A DNA stretch of 64,000 bases from Terrisporobacter othiniensis (GCF_000808015.1 NZ_JWHR01000068.1:62001-126000); one strand, 5' to 3'. Positions 27,281 to 35,375 are shown, counted from the first letter of the stretch. The notes: a model not told the origin generated them from the sequence alone. A program made the numbers and translations.

Positions 27281-27540
27281 TCCAAAACGAATAAATGGAG
27301 TACTACAAATAGATTTAAGCGTGCTAAATACTGAAATGATGACGTTTTATTAATATTTAGGCGTGAATTTTTTTGGAACGTTCCAAAACGACGAATAAAC
27401 GTAGTACTCCAATAGTTTAAGAGGGATAAATATTGAAATATCAACGATTGTAATTATTATATTTTTGAAACCTTAGTCTTTGGGTTGCACCTTTTTTGGA
27501 GTACTTCCAAAACAAACGAATAGGCAAAATGCTCCCTAAG
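27281..27540. repeat. Three diverged copies of a TTCCAAAAC...GAATA...GTACTCC unit
   Basis: Related segments begin at about 27280, 27380 and 27507. Each has TTCCAAAAC, then an ACGAATA-like core, then GGAGTAC, AGTACTCC or TGCTCC. Two of them are preceded by a TTTTTTGGA-type lead-in. Spacing is about 100-125 bases. No reading frame spans them. Confidence 0.45.
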
Positions 27541-27574
27541 TTAAATTTAGGCAATGGAGAAATATTTCGCCCTT

Positions 27575-28150
27575 CCACTCAATACCAAAACGGTATCGAG
27601 TGGACAAAATTGTACAGTCATAAATCATAAATAAAGAGATCATCTACCGGGGGAAATTTTTCTCTCGGCTAATTAAGTTTCAACTTTTTGTGAAAGTTCA
27701 GATGTGACTAATAGCCACTTTAGAAAATTATATAAGAAGCTATATTTCTAATATGCATACTATGCACTTTAGAGCTATATAAATTGGGGGGACTTGTTTT
27801 GGGGCGTCCTTGAAATTTCAACAAAAGTAAATTTTTACTTATGCCGAAAGTTCAGTTATAAGTTTTCTGTTATCGGTAATAACGATACACAAAAAGCAAT
27901 TGGATAATGTTGATGAGGAAGATAGGGTTAACAGTAAAACTCAGGGGTGTTTTGCCGTTGAGTTAGGTCAAAGAGGTAGTTGGCTAATAAATGAAAGTGG
28001 ACTTTATCCTTTTAAAAGGGAAAACTTCTGAAACCGATGTTAAAAATTTAGATGATCATTATATGCATATCCGAAAATTAAACAATAAAGCTTCTTATCC
28101 AGTATAAATTAAGGTAGTTATATGGAGCGTTTCCACTTTTGGTAACGCTG
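27575..28150. other. Hairpin-rich non-coding stretch
   Basis: Inverted repeats include CCACTCAATACC with GGTATCGAGTGG (27575-27603, one mismatch) and AGCGTTTCCA with TGGTAACGCT (28126-28149), plus several short palindromes between. No ORF over 60 codons is credible. The G+C looks higher than in the surrounding DNA, and fragments look like decayed coding sequence. Confidence 0.4.
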
Positions 28151-28508
28151 AGCTAAATTTTGAGCTTAGAGTAGACAAAGAGCCAGCCTTATATTTATTT
28201 CATAAAAAGTGATAAACCTAAAGTATACATCAAAATGCTACTCACTTTTATTATGCCTTAAATTATGGCGTCCGAGAAAATCTAAGTAATACTAAGATTA
28301 TTTTATAAAACTTTATATTAAATAAATTGAGTTATAGGAAGTTTAAAAAAATAATAGAATTTAGAGGTAAAATTTATAGCAATGTCGAATCGTTATATAT
28401 ATCATATTTTATAGTCAAAATAAACTTTTTTATTTCTTAATATTTACTGGCTTATGTGAAAAAATAAATAAGTATAATGTGACTTTTAATATTTAGGGGG
28501 GTTTATAA

Positions 28509-28661
28509 ATGAACTTGATTTCTTATTTAAGTTTATTTTTCGGGATATTGTTACTTATACCTGCTATTATGCTTAATTTAAGTGGTTTAATTAGATATTT
28601 AATAGCGTTGCTTGCAGTGATTTTAATTGTTAGTGGGGTATTAATGAATAAATCACTATGA
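28509..28661 (+). CDS. Small two-TM membrane protein (50 aa)
   Basis: The ATG at 28509 follows AGGGGGG with ideal spacing. The product starts MNLISYLSLFFGILLLIPAI and ends SGVLMNKSL, with two hydrophobic segments (about 5-24 and 29-46) and hardly any charge. A terminator at 28742-28783 follows, so this is a plausible free-standing transcription unit in otherwise non-coding DNA. Small hydrophobic proteins in mobile elements can be holin-like, toxin-like or superinfection factors; nothing in the sequence decides which. Confidence 0.6.
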   Translation: MNLISYLSLFFGILLLIPAIMLNLSGLIRYLIALLAVILIVSGVLMNKSL

Positions 28662-28741
28662 AGATCTTTTTTTAATTTATTTATAAATTTTCTCTAAAAT
28701 ATATAGAGTATTGTAAATATAAAATTAAATATTAAATTTAT

Positions 28742-28783
28742 AAAAATACTGTATTTTTCAAAAGGGAACATACGGTATTTTTT
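28742..28783 (+). terminator. Terminator downstream of the small membrane protein
   Basis: AAAAATACTGTAT (28742-28754) pairs with ATACGGTATTTTT (28770-28782) with one G-U pair and a T tail. Confidence 0.7.
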
Positions 28784-28989
28784 AGTTCGAAATTCAAATA
28801 TAAAAGAAGTAATAAAGATATTAAACTAAAAAATAAAAATGCAGAGAAGTTTGTTTCATTTAAGAATAATACATAAAAGAATTTAGATATTATTATTTAT
28901 TCTGCTCATTCTGAATCTTTAAAAAGAAGCATTCCGAGTTTTCCGACTCCCTAAAAAAGATACTCGGTTATTACTCGGCACTTTCGGCA

Positions 28990-29345
28990 GTCTTAAAAAA
29001 GAACATTACCAATAAACAATAGGAACGTTACTATTGATTTTATGGAGTACTAAGTTAAAGTATCAACTTAGTAAAACTTAGTATTAGGCTGATATAATAC
29101 CCTTGTGAACTCTTGTATAAGAATCTATTTGAACACTTACAAATGCTTACATTCAATAGAGTGTTACTATTGGGAAATGTGGTAATTATAAGGAGATATC
29201 GTGCTAACAATTGCTAACATTAGGACCTGAAAAAACTTGAACTTAAAAAGCTAAGTAATGCTAAGGTTATGAAAACCTCACAAAACCTCACTATTGTATA
29301 TTGTGTAAAACTTTTAATATCCTAATAAATCCTACAAATACTATA
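28990..29345. repeat. Repeat block B: second array of tandem decamer direct repeats
   Basis: The start (ACATTACCAATAA, then GGAACGTTACTATTGATTT) matches the start of block A. Decamer pairs follow: AACTTAGTAA/AACTTAGTAT (29065-29084), CCTTGTGAAC/TCTTGTATAA (29101-29120), ACACTTACAA/ATGCTTACAT (29133-29152), GTGCTAACAA/TTGCTAACAT (29201-29220), AGCTAAGTAA/TGCTAAGGTT (29249-29268), and AAAACCTCAC twice exactly (29272-29291). It is not a CRISPR: there is no conserved unit or spacer length. It looks like a diverged copy of block A. Confidence 0.55.
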
Positions 29346-29605
29346 CGACTATAAAAGTAATATATAATTAATAATTAGCTTTAAATGCTATAATATCTAT
29401 ATTGTATTTATATAAATATGTTAGTAAATAAGCTACTATTCTATTAAATCAACCTGGAAAAGTAATTATAACATATGCAAAAGGTTCTAAATATTGGAGG
29501 AAAAAATAGATTTTTTTAATAATTTAATTTACGATATAGAAAAATAAAGATATGTTTTATTAGCTATACCAACGTATAAAAACAAACCTAAATAATACTA
29601 CAGTT

Positions 29606-30053
29606 GAGAAGATAGATAAAGTAGTTCACAACGAACTGATAAGGGTATATGACTTTGAGGTTGAAGATTTCCATACGTATTTTGTATCTGATGCTAGTGT
29701 ATTGGTGCATAATACAGAAGGTTGCAAATATCAGGTTGGAGCCTATAAAGATATAAAGGGATCAAAAGGATTAGATGCATATCATGCAGGACAGAAAGCA
29801 GTGATGAAAAAATTAGCTAAAAATTATGATGAAATGACTGCTCCTGCAATAAATGTTCCTAAGGTAGGACATACGATTAAAAGGAGATAAAGGTATTGTA
29901 TCAAGAAAGACAAAGGGTATAACTAGTTCAAGACAACTATTGGCAAGAGATATAAAAGAATTAAGACGAGTTTATCCTGATATTCCAAATTCAAAATTAA
30001 GAGAATTGATTAGTATGAATAAAAAATTATATCCAGAAATGAGGAAAAAATAA
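29606..30053 (+). pseudogene. HINT-linked polymorphic toxin tail 1 (5' truncated, frameshifted)
   Basis: The frame begins mid-domain (TTVEKIDKVVHNELIRVYDF). It carries the end of a HINT domain, DFHTYFVSDASVLVHNT, then a toxin-like domain (EGCKYQVGAYKDIKGSKGLD to KVGHTIK). An extra A at about 29877-29880 shifts the frame. The continuing frame reads GDKGIVSRKTKGITSSRQLL through KLYPEMRKK to 30053, where the immunity gene begins one base later. HINT domains release C-terminal toxins by self-cleavage. Lacking a secretion domain and start, this copy is probably a donor cassette or dead relic. The toxin family is not recognised. Confidence 0.72.
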
Positions 30054-30054
30054 A

Positions 30055-30396
30055 ATGAATGAAGATTTTATTAAAAGTATTTACAAAACTATAGTTGAAG
30101 AAAATAAAGAATTATATAAAGATTTATTTAATAATACAAATATAAGCGAGGTAAGTGACACATACTGGAAACAATCATTACAATTATATAATGACTTATC
30201 AGAAGATAAAAGAGTAGTATTTATTAGTGTTATAGAACAAATAATGATTGATACTGTATCAAATATATTTGGAATAATTGATGGTAGTAGTACACTTAAT
30301 GAATGTAACATTCAACCTAAACTATTATTAAATGATATTGATACGGATGGGGAATTACAAGATATATTTCTAGAATATATAGAAGAGATTGAATAG
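30055..30396 (+). CDS. Probable immunity protein for toxin tail 1
   Basis: The 113-residue acidic, helical protein (MNEDFIKSIYKTIVEENKEL; C-terminal DGELQDIFLEYIEEIE) starts one base after the toxin stop. GAGG of the toxin's last codons serves as ribosome-binding site. Small acidic genes locked to the 3' end of polymorphic toxins are typically cognate immunity proteins that bind and neutralise the toxin. The frame is intact although the toxin is broken, consistent with retained protection against kin. The immunity family is not named. Confidence 0.65.
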   Translation: MNEDFIKSIYKTIVEENKELYKDLFNNTNISEVSDTYWKQSLQLYNDLSEDKRVVFISVIEQIMIDTVSNIFGIIDGSSTLNECNIQPKLLLNDIDTDGELQDIFLEYIEEIE

Positions 30397-30478
30397 TTTA
30401 ATAAACTATAATTTAAATTTATATTAACTATTTAAAAATAGAAAAATATTTAACAAAAACATTTTCAAGTGAGTAAAG

Positions 30479-30522
30479 ATAGAGAATATGCATAATTGAT
30501 TTATAGTTTGTATATTCTCTAT
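30479..30522 (+). terminator. Terminator after immunity gene 1
   Basis: ATAGAGAATAT (30479-30489) pairs perfectly with ATATTCTCTAT (30512-30522), followed by TTTATAA. The rest of the gap 30397-30707 shows no gene. Confidence 0.7.
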
Positions 30523-30707
30523 TTTATAATTAAAAAGGCATGATATCATAATGCAGTAGTTGAGTTTTAATATAAAATACTTAGATAAGATATCAGAATA
30601 TGTAGACATGATAATGATAGTGATAAATAAAATAAATGAAGACTCATTTTTGTATTAGTCTTAATAATTACTTACATTGATAATGGAAGTGATTGCTTAC
30701 GATGTAG

Positions 30708-31429
30708 CAAACCACATTTACAAAGGTTGGTATAAGTAACATTAAAGAAGGAAACCTGGTATGGGCATAATATCCAGAAACATGAGAAGTAGCCTTTAAA
30801 AGAGTAGTACAAACTTTTGTAAAAGAAACAGATACAATACTTTATATTAAAGTAGCTGGAGAAGTTATAGAGGCTACGGAGCAACATGTATTTTATATAG
30901 ATAACGTAGGCTGGATACCAGCAAGCATGATTGAAGAGGGAGATGTAGTAGTTCTTCGGTCAGGTGATAAGTCTACAGTTGAGAAGATAGATGAAGTAGT
31001 TCACAATGAACTGATAACTGTATATAACTTTGAGGTTGAAGATTTCCATACTTATTTTGTATCTGATGCTAGTGTGTTGGTACATAATACTGCATCATGT
31101 GCAGAAAAAACATATCAGACTTATACAAAAACTAATCTAAAAACAGGTGAAGTATACTCTGGTAGAACAAGTGGAAAAGGAAATCCCCTTGATAATGTTA
31201 AAAAGCGTGATGCTAACCATCATATGAATAAAAAAGGATTTGGTCCAGCAGTACTTGATAAAAGTTCAAAGAATAAAAATGCTATACGAGGAAGAGAACA
31301 ACAATTAATTGATATGCATGGTGGAGCTAAATCAATGGGGGGACTTCAGGAAATGCTGTTAATGGTATAAGTAAAAAGAATAAAAATAGACAAAAATACC
31401 TTCGTGCAGAAAGAAAGGAATTTGGTTAA
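30708..31429 (+). pseudogene. HINT-linked polymorphic toxin tail 2 with in-frame stops and frameshift
   Basis: The frame starts inside a HINT domain (TKVGISNIKEGNLVWA) and meets two stops (WA*YPET*EVAFK). It continues through VIEATEQHVFY, GWIPASMIEEGDVVVLR and DFHTYFVSDASVLVHNT. The toxin domain follows: YQTYTKTNLKTGEVYSGRTS, DANHHMNKKGFGPAVLDKSS and AIRGREQQLIDMHGGAKSMGG, a block common as the last domain of secreted polymorphic toxins. A lost base in GGGGGGACT (about 31340) shifts the frame; the alternative frame completes SGNAVNGISKKNKN to ERKEFG at 31429, adjoining the immunity ATG. The HINT end is nearly identical to that in tail 1. Confidence 0.78.
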
Positions 31430-31430
31430 A

Positions 31431-31850
31431 ATGAGAAAAAAAAGATTAAAACTGGGAGATATCTACGAGATATCTTTACCAAATGGAATGAATGCTTATG
31501 GACGTCTTTATAAAGAATCAACATTAGCAATATATGAGAAGATATGCTCAAATGTAGATGAATTATCTCAAAATGAAAAATATAAGTTTTTTGTAGGAGT
31601 TTATACAGATTTATTACAAGATGGTATTTGGAAGATTGTTGATAATCGTCCGTTTAGTACAGATGAAGACGCTTGGCCACCACCTCAATCTATAAAGGAC
31701 TGTATTAGTGGAGGATATTCTTTATATATTAAAGGTGAGATAATACCATCTACTGAGGAAGTATGTAAGGATTTGGAACGTGCTGCAGCTTGGGATAGAC
31801 ATCATGTGGTAGATAGAATTATGGGGATTGATATATGGAATCCAGATTGA
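31431..31850 (+). CDS. Imm26-like immunity protein
   Basis: The start at 31431 (MRKKRLKLGDIYEISLPNG) coincides with the true end of toxin tail 2 in the restored frame; a longer upstream frame overlaps the toxin. The 139-residue protein shows the Imm26 start pattern KLGDIYEISLPNGMNAYGRLYKE and a C-terminal DRHHVVDRI. Imm26 proteins neutralise various nuclease-type toxins in contact-dependent and secreted toxin systems. It is intact next to a broken toxin, so it could still protect the cell against the same toxin from neighbours. Confidence 0.75.
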   Translation: MRKKRLKLGDIYEISLPNGMNAYGRLYKESTLAIYEKICSNVDELSQNEKYKFFVGVYTDLLQDGIWKIVDNRPFSTDEDAWPPPQSIKDCISGGYSLYIKGEIIPSTEEVCKDLERAAAWDRHHVVDRIMGIDIWNPD

Positions 31851-31889
31851 TATTCTATAGATTAATTAAGAAAATAGGAGGAATTTACA

Positions 31890-32480
31890 ATGAGTAATAT
31901 ATTGAAAAATAATGAAGCAAAAGAAATTGAAGTGCTTATTCAATTTAATGAGAAGCTTGACCCAATTGATGTGGAGGACTATTATGAGGAACCGTTAGAA
32001 GAATTTTTGAATGAAAATGGTTATGGTGAAATTGTTGGTGGAGGTACTATGCAATCACCAACAGGTGAAATAGAATTTTTTGATATTCAGGTATTAATTT
32101 ATGATAGCAATTACACTATGAAAATTGTAGATGAGATAAAGATGAAACTGGAAAGTTTAGGAGCAGCAAAAGGTTCCTTTATAGAAATTGAAGGTAAAGA
32201 AGAAAAAATATCATTTGGTAAAAGAGAAGGATTAGCTATTTATTTGGATGGTGTAAATCTTCCTGAAAATGTATATAAAGAATGTGATTCTAATTATGTT
32301 GTTTCTGAAATATTTAGATTAACAGGTTGCAATGATGATATTATAAGATTTTGGGAAGGTGATACAGAAACAGCTATATATTTTTATGGGGAATCTTTTG
32401 ATAATATGAAAAGAGATATTTTTGAATTTGTTAATACATATCCATTGTGTAAATGTGCTAGGATAGTTCAAATAGCATAA
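31890..32480 (+). CDS. Putative immunity protein, polymorphic-toxin locus
   Basis: The 196-residue acidic protein starts after AGGAGG. It has an alpha/beta region with GGGTMQSPTGEIEFFDIQVL (about 51-70), then FIEIEGKEEKISFGKREGLAIYLDG. A second similar half ends ARIVQIA. No export signal or catalytic motif is visible. Position directly behind an Imm26-type gene and the small acidic composition suggest another immunity gene. A two-domain structure with similar halves is possible. The family is not certain. Confidence 0.55.
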   Translation: MSNILKNNEAKEIEVLIQFNEKLDPIDVEDYYEEPLEEFLNENGYGEIVGGGTMQSPTGEIEFFDIQVLIYDSNYTMKIVDEIKMKLESLGAAKGSFIEIEGKEEKISFGKREGLAIYLDGVNLPENVYKECDSNYVVSEIFRLTGCNDDIIRFWEGDTETAIYFYGESFDNMKRDIFEFVNTYPLCKCARIVQIA

Positions 32481-32633
32481 GCGTATTAAAATTACTTATA
32501 ACTCATACTCAAATATAGTAGTAATATTATACATTAAAAGTATCTAAAATTAGATATTGTACATTATGTTAATTGTTTTCAATAGTTATTTATTAATACG
32601 AAGTACTCCTAAAAGATTGAAAAATAACTACTT

Positions 32634-32674
32634 ACATAGAGATAACTCACTAAATTAGTTAGTTATCTCTATGT
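32634..32674 (+). terminator. Strong hairpin terminator in the immunity cluster
   Basis: A 14 bp perfect stem (32634-32647 with 32661-32674) has a 13-base loop; the T tail is weak. A second small dyad, ACGTATT with AATACGT, follows at about 32677-32697. Confidence 0.55.
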
Positions 32675-32734
32675 TAACGTATTTGTGTATAATACGTATA
32701 GAACGAAAAAGTAAGTTTTAGGAACAAATAGTAA

Positions 32735-32809
32735 AGGAAAAACAGTAATATACTAAAAGTAGTGATTGATAGTAAAGGAAATGTAATCACAGCATTTCCT
32801 AAAAATTAG
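32735..32809 (+). pseudogene. C-terminal scrap of a third toxin
   Basis: After an in-frame stop at 32732 the frame reads KNSNILKVVIDSKGNVITAFPKN and stops 11 bases before the next immunity-like gene. The VVIDSKGNVITAFP ending is typical of the last strands of BECR/EndoU-type RNase toxin tails. Only about 24 residues remain. Confidence 0.5.
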
Positions 32810-32819
32810 GAGGGACTAT

Positions 32820-33152
32820 ATGAATTTTTATATTGGTAATTCTGTTAAAGATATTAATTTAAATAATAAAAATATTGAATTTAGTGATGAATTAATTGAA
32901 TATATTTACAATTCAAGGGACAAAGTTTTATTTGACATGAGCAAACTGTATGATATTGATCCGTATGATGATGTAGTAATTTTAGCAGATGATATTCAAT
33001 TAATAATTAATACATGTAAGAGTATACTAGTTTCAACAATATTAAAAGATGCTAGAGAATCAGAAATATGGACTATTATGTTGAATGAATTGATTAATAT
33101 GGCACAACAAGCCTTATCAATGGAAACTGGAATAGTGTCAATTGGTGATTAA
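32820..33152 (+). CDS. Probable immunity protein for the lost third toxin
   Basis: The 110-residue acidic protein starts after AGGAGGGAC. It contains FSDELIEYIYNSRDKVLFDM and VVILADDIQLIINTCKSIL, and is mostly helical. It lies directly behind the toxin scrap, which is the cognate-immunity position. It is the last gene before attR. The family is not recognised by name. Confidence 0.6.
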   Translation: MNFYIGNSVKDINLNNKNIEFSDELIEYIYNSRDKVLFDMSKLYDIDPYDDVVILADDIQLIINTCKSILVSTILKDARESEIWTIMLNELINMAQQALSMETGIVSIGD

Positions 33153-33293
33153 AAATAATATTGTTTATTATATACTAAGCATGATATATATATTAAAATC
33201 GACGGACTTGATAGAAAGCTTAATGTTTTTTATTAAGTCCATTATATTAAAGTTTTACATGGAGGATTATATAAAATTATAGTATTACATGTA

Positions 33294-33316
33294 TTAGCAC
33301 ACATTTAGCACACAAT
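33294..33316. repeat. Right integrase arm-type sites
   Basis: An exact copy of the 23 bp left block, with TTAGCACACA at 33294-33303 and 33305-33314. It lies 126 bases inside attR and has the same orientation as the left pair. Confidence 0.8.
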
Positions 33317-33441
33317 TATAATTAAGTTTGAAGAAAAATAAAAAAGCTATATGAAAAATGGAACTGACGTAATTAAGCAATATACACAAATAGAATGTAT
33401 AATAAAAAATAAAATTTACTAAAAAAATATATGTTAGAGTA

Positions 33442-33458
33442 TCCCCTCATCTCCACCA
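33442..33458 (+). repeat. attR core of the ssrA-integrated element
   Basis: TCCCCTCATCTCCACCA is an exact copy of the ssrA 3' end. Outside it lies CCTCGAAAACGAGG, probably part of the original sequence downstream of ssrA before insertion. Confidence 0.9.
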
Positions 33459-33646
33459 TTCAAACCCTCGAAAACGAGGAAAAGAGGGGTTGTCTCAAAA
33501 TGATTTTAAAATCATAAAAGAGGCAACTCTTTTTTATGACTTTATACCTAGGATAATTTAATATATTTTACGTTATTTGTTAAATTAGATTATATTTGGA
33601 CATGACAAAATAGGATATCTATAAATATCCCATATAATGTAAATAT

Positions 33647-35179
33647 TTAAGCTATCGCTTTTGTATAAAAAGTTACACCTAATCTATTTTGTTGAATTTT
33701 ATTATGAAGTTTATTTAAATTGTAAGCAAGTGCTAAAAGTGTAAATTCTACTTTTACATTTTTCTTACCTCTAGTTAAAAATCTTCTAAAATTATGATTT
33801 TCTTTTATTACCGCAAATGCACCTTCAACTTGTATAGATCTATTCATTCTAGTTAAAATACCAAACTCACTTGTTATATTATCTTGTGATTGTTTTCTTT
33901 TTGTTATAAATACAGGAGATACTTGTATCCTTTTATTACCCTTTGCTTTTGTATATTTTAATTTAATAGGACAGTCATTACAATTTTCACATTCATATAT
34001 TTTAGCTTTCGAAATATATCCAGATTTTGATTTTCTCGTAGTTGTAGCTATAAATTTTAATTCTTTATTATTAGCACAAGTATAAGTATCAGCTATTTTG
34101 TTATAAATCATATTTTCTCTTTTACCAATATTATTCTTAAACTTTTTACTCTTTGTATTTTCATAATTTTGTGGTTTTATAAATGATTTTTGATTATTTT
34201 CTTCTAAATAAACATAATTTTCTTCACTTTCATAACCAGCATCAGCTATTATATTTTCATATTTAGCCGGAAGGCTTTCGCCTAATTTATCTAAAAATGG
34301 AATAAATGTAAGTTGATCTGATCTTTCACTAGAAATATCAACTCCAACTATATATTCACCCTCAACTCCTATCTGAATATTATATCCAGGTTTTAATTGA
34401 GCATTTTTCATGTGATCATCTTTCATATGCATAAATGTAGCATCTATATCTGTCTTAGAAAAACTATTTCTTCCATTAAAAATAGAATTATATAAATCAT
34501 ATTTAGACTGTCTTTCTAAGTATTTATTGGCTTCCTCTATTAATTTTTGAAGTTCTGTTTTTCTCTTGCCTTTGCCATAAACAAATTCTATATTTGATGA
34601 TAATTTTATAGAGTTTAAAAATTCTAAAATTTCATTGAGTAATTTACATTTAAGTGTATTTTCAACAATTGAAAAGTTTTTATTGAATTTATCATTTATA
34701 TTTTTAATAAATAATTTTATGGCTTCGCCTAATTTTATTTCATTTTTGCTTACTGTTTTTTTCCACACAAAAGTGTATTTATTGGCGTTAGCCTCAATTT
34801 TTGTACCATCTATAAATAGATTTTTTAATTCAAGTTCATTATTTTCATATAACTTTATAATAAATTGATTAAATAAATCATCAAGTATAATCTCTAATCT
34901 TCCCGTTCTAAATCTTACAATATTATTATGATCAGGAGCTTTAAAACCTTCTAATAGCCACATAAAATTTACATCTCTTTTACAGGCAAGTTCGATTTTT
35001 CTACTTGACCAAATATCATTCATGTATGCATAAATTAATATTTTGAATAGGATTTTAGGTGGAACTGCAGGATTTCTCCCATTTTGGGAGTACGCCTCGT
35101 ATAATTTTTTATAATCTAATTCCTCCATCATTAGGCTTAGCAATCTCACTGAATCATCCTCTGGTATTAATACATCCAA
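33647..35179 (-). CDS. IS1182-family DDE transposase
   Basis: The 510-residue protein has the N-terminal helical DNA-binding domain of the family (LDYKKLYEAYSQNGRNPAVPPKILFKILIYAY and SSRKIELACKRDVNFMWLLEG). A DDE catalytic region follows: LFIDGTKIEANANKYTFVWKK, then IGVEGEYIVGVDIS, then IIADAGYESEENY. A cysteine cluster (CENCNDCPIKLKY) and a conserved end (VEGAFAVIKENHNFRRFLTRG) complete it. It is full length without stops, so probably active. Confidence 0.92.
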   Translation of the reverse strand: MDVLIPEDDSVRLLSLMMEELDYKKLYEAYSQNGRNPAVPPKILFKILIYAYMNDIWSSRKIELACKRDVNFMWLLEGFKAPDHNNIVRFRTGRLEIILDDLFNQFIIKLYENNELELKNLFIDGTKIEANANKYTFVWKKTVSKNEIKLGEAIKLFIKNINDKFNKNFSIVENTLKCKLLNEILEFLNSIKLSSNIEFVYGKGKRKTELQKLIEEANKYLERQSKYDLYNSIFNGRNSFSKTDIDATFMHMKDDHMKNAQLKPGYNIQIGVEGEYIVGVDISSERSDQLTFIPFLDKLGESLPAKYENIIADAGYESEENYVYLEENNQKSFIKPQNYENTKSKKFKNNIGKRENMIYNKIADTYTCANNKELKFIATTTRKSKSGYISKAKIYECENCNDCPIKLKYTKAKGNKRIQVSPVFITKRKQSQDNITSEFGILTRMNRSIQVEGAFAVIKENHNFRRFLTRGKKNVKVEFTLLALAYNLNKLHNKIQQNRLGVTFYTKAIA

Positions 35180-35264
35180 ATCTATAGGTAATTTTAATTG
35201 ATAATTTTCTGAGATTTGGGAATAATTTTTATATAAAGTGAAGTTTTGAATACTTTAAGTGTAC

Positions 35265-35309
35265 ACAAAAGGGATGAACTTTATGTGAGTTCATCCCTTC
35301 CTTTTTGTG
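35265..35309. terminator. Hairpin inside the IS end that shields the transposase
   Basis: A 12 bp perfect stem (35269-35280 with 35288-35299) can be extended by CACAAAA with TTTTTGTG. It lies upstream of the transposase start and would stop read-through from outside. Confidence 0.65.
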
Positions 35310-35375
35310 GAACTATCTTTTTATTTTGAGACAGCCACTTTATTTTACTTTTTATAAATATTTTATTAGTACTTA

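Larger units (their letters stand above)
14158..33458. mobile_element. 19.3 kb integrated element at ssrA (phage-satellite-like or gutted prophage)
   Basis: It is bounded by exact 17 bp att cores and, inside each, a 23 bp block with two TTAGCACACA sites. It holds a tyrosine integrase, repressor/cro switch, excisionase, replisome organizer, DnaB-type helicase, sigma-like factor and ArpU/RinA-like regulator, which is a typical early phage module. After 25020, where terminase, portal, capsid and tail genes would be expected, there are an HNH gene, about 3 kb of mostly non-coding DNA and polymorphic-toxin fragments. Two HEPN genes sit between attL and the integrase in the usual cargo slot. Either it is a satellite or plasmid-like island that uses a helper phage, or a prophage that lost its late region. 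Confidence 0.88.
33486..35338 (-). mobile_element. Intact IS1182-family insertion sequence
   Basis: The ends share GGYTGTCTCAAAA in inverted orientation (33488-33500 and 35324-35336; a few more bases outward match partially). A hairpin lies inside each end: 33516-33533 on the left and 35265-35309 on the right. A clear target duplication was not found. It landed within 30 bases of attR, between the element and cotJ. Confidence 0.82.

Noticed and set aside
27244..27444. Minus-strand 66-residue ORF in the repeat region
   Set aside because: No ribosome-binding site and low-complexity product; it spans the TTCCAAAAC repeats by chance.
26940..29345. Possible CRISPR array
   Set aside because: The repeated words are only 10 bp, occur in adjoining pairs, vary in sequence, and have no constant spacer; no cas genes are nearby.
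30708..31085. HINT domain read as an intein
   Set aside because: No extein context or splicing C-terminal Asn before a host protein; the VHNT end followed by a toxin domain fits polymorphic toxin HINT modules.
33459..33485. Native ssrA terminator beyond attR
   Set aside because: CCTCGAAAACGAGG forms a hairpin but lacks a T tract on the plus strand, so it cannot be confirmed as a terminator.
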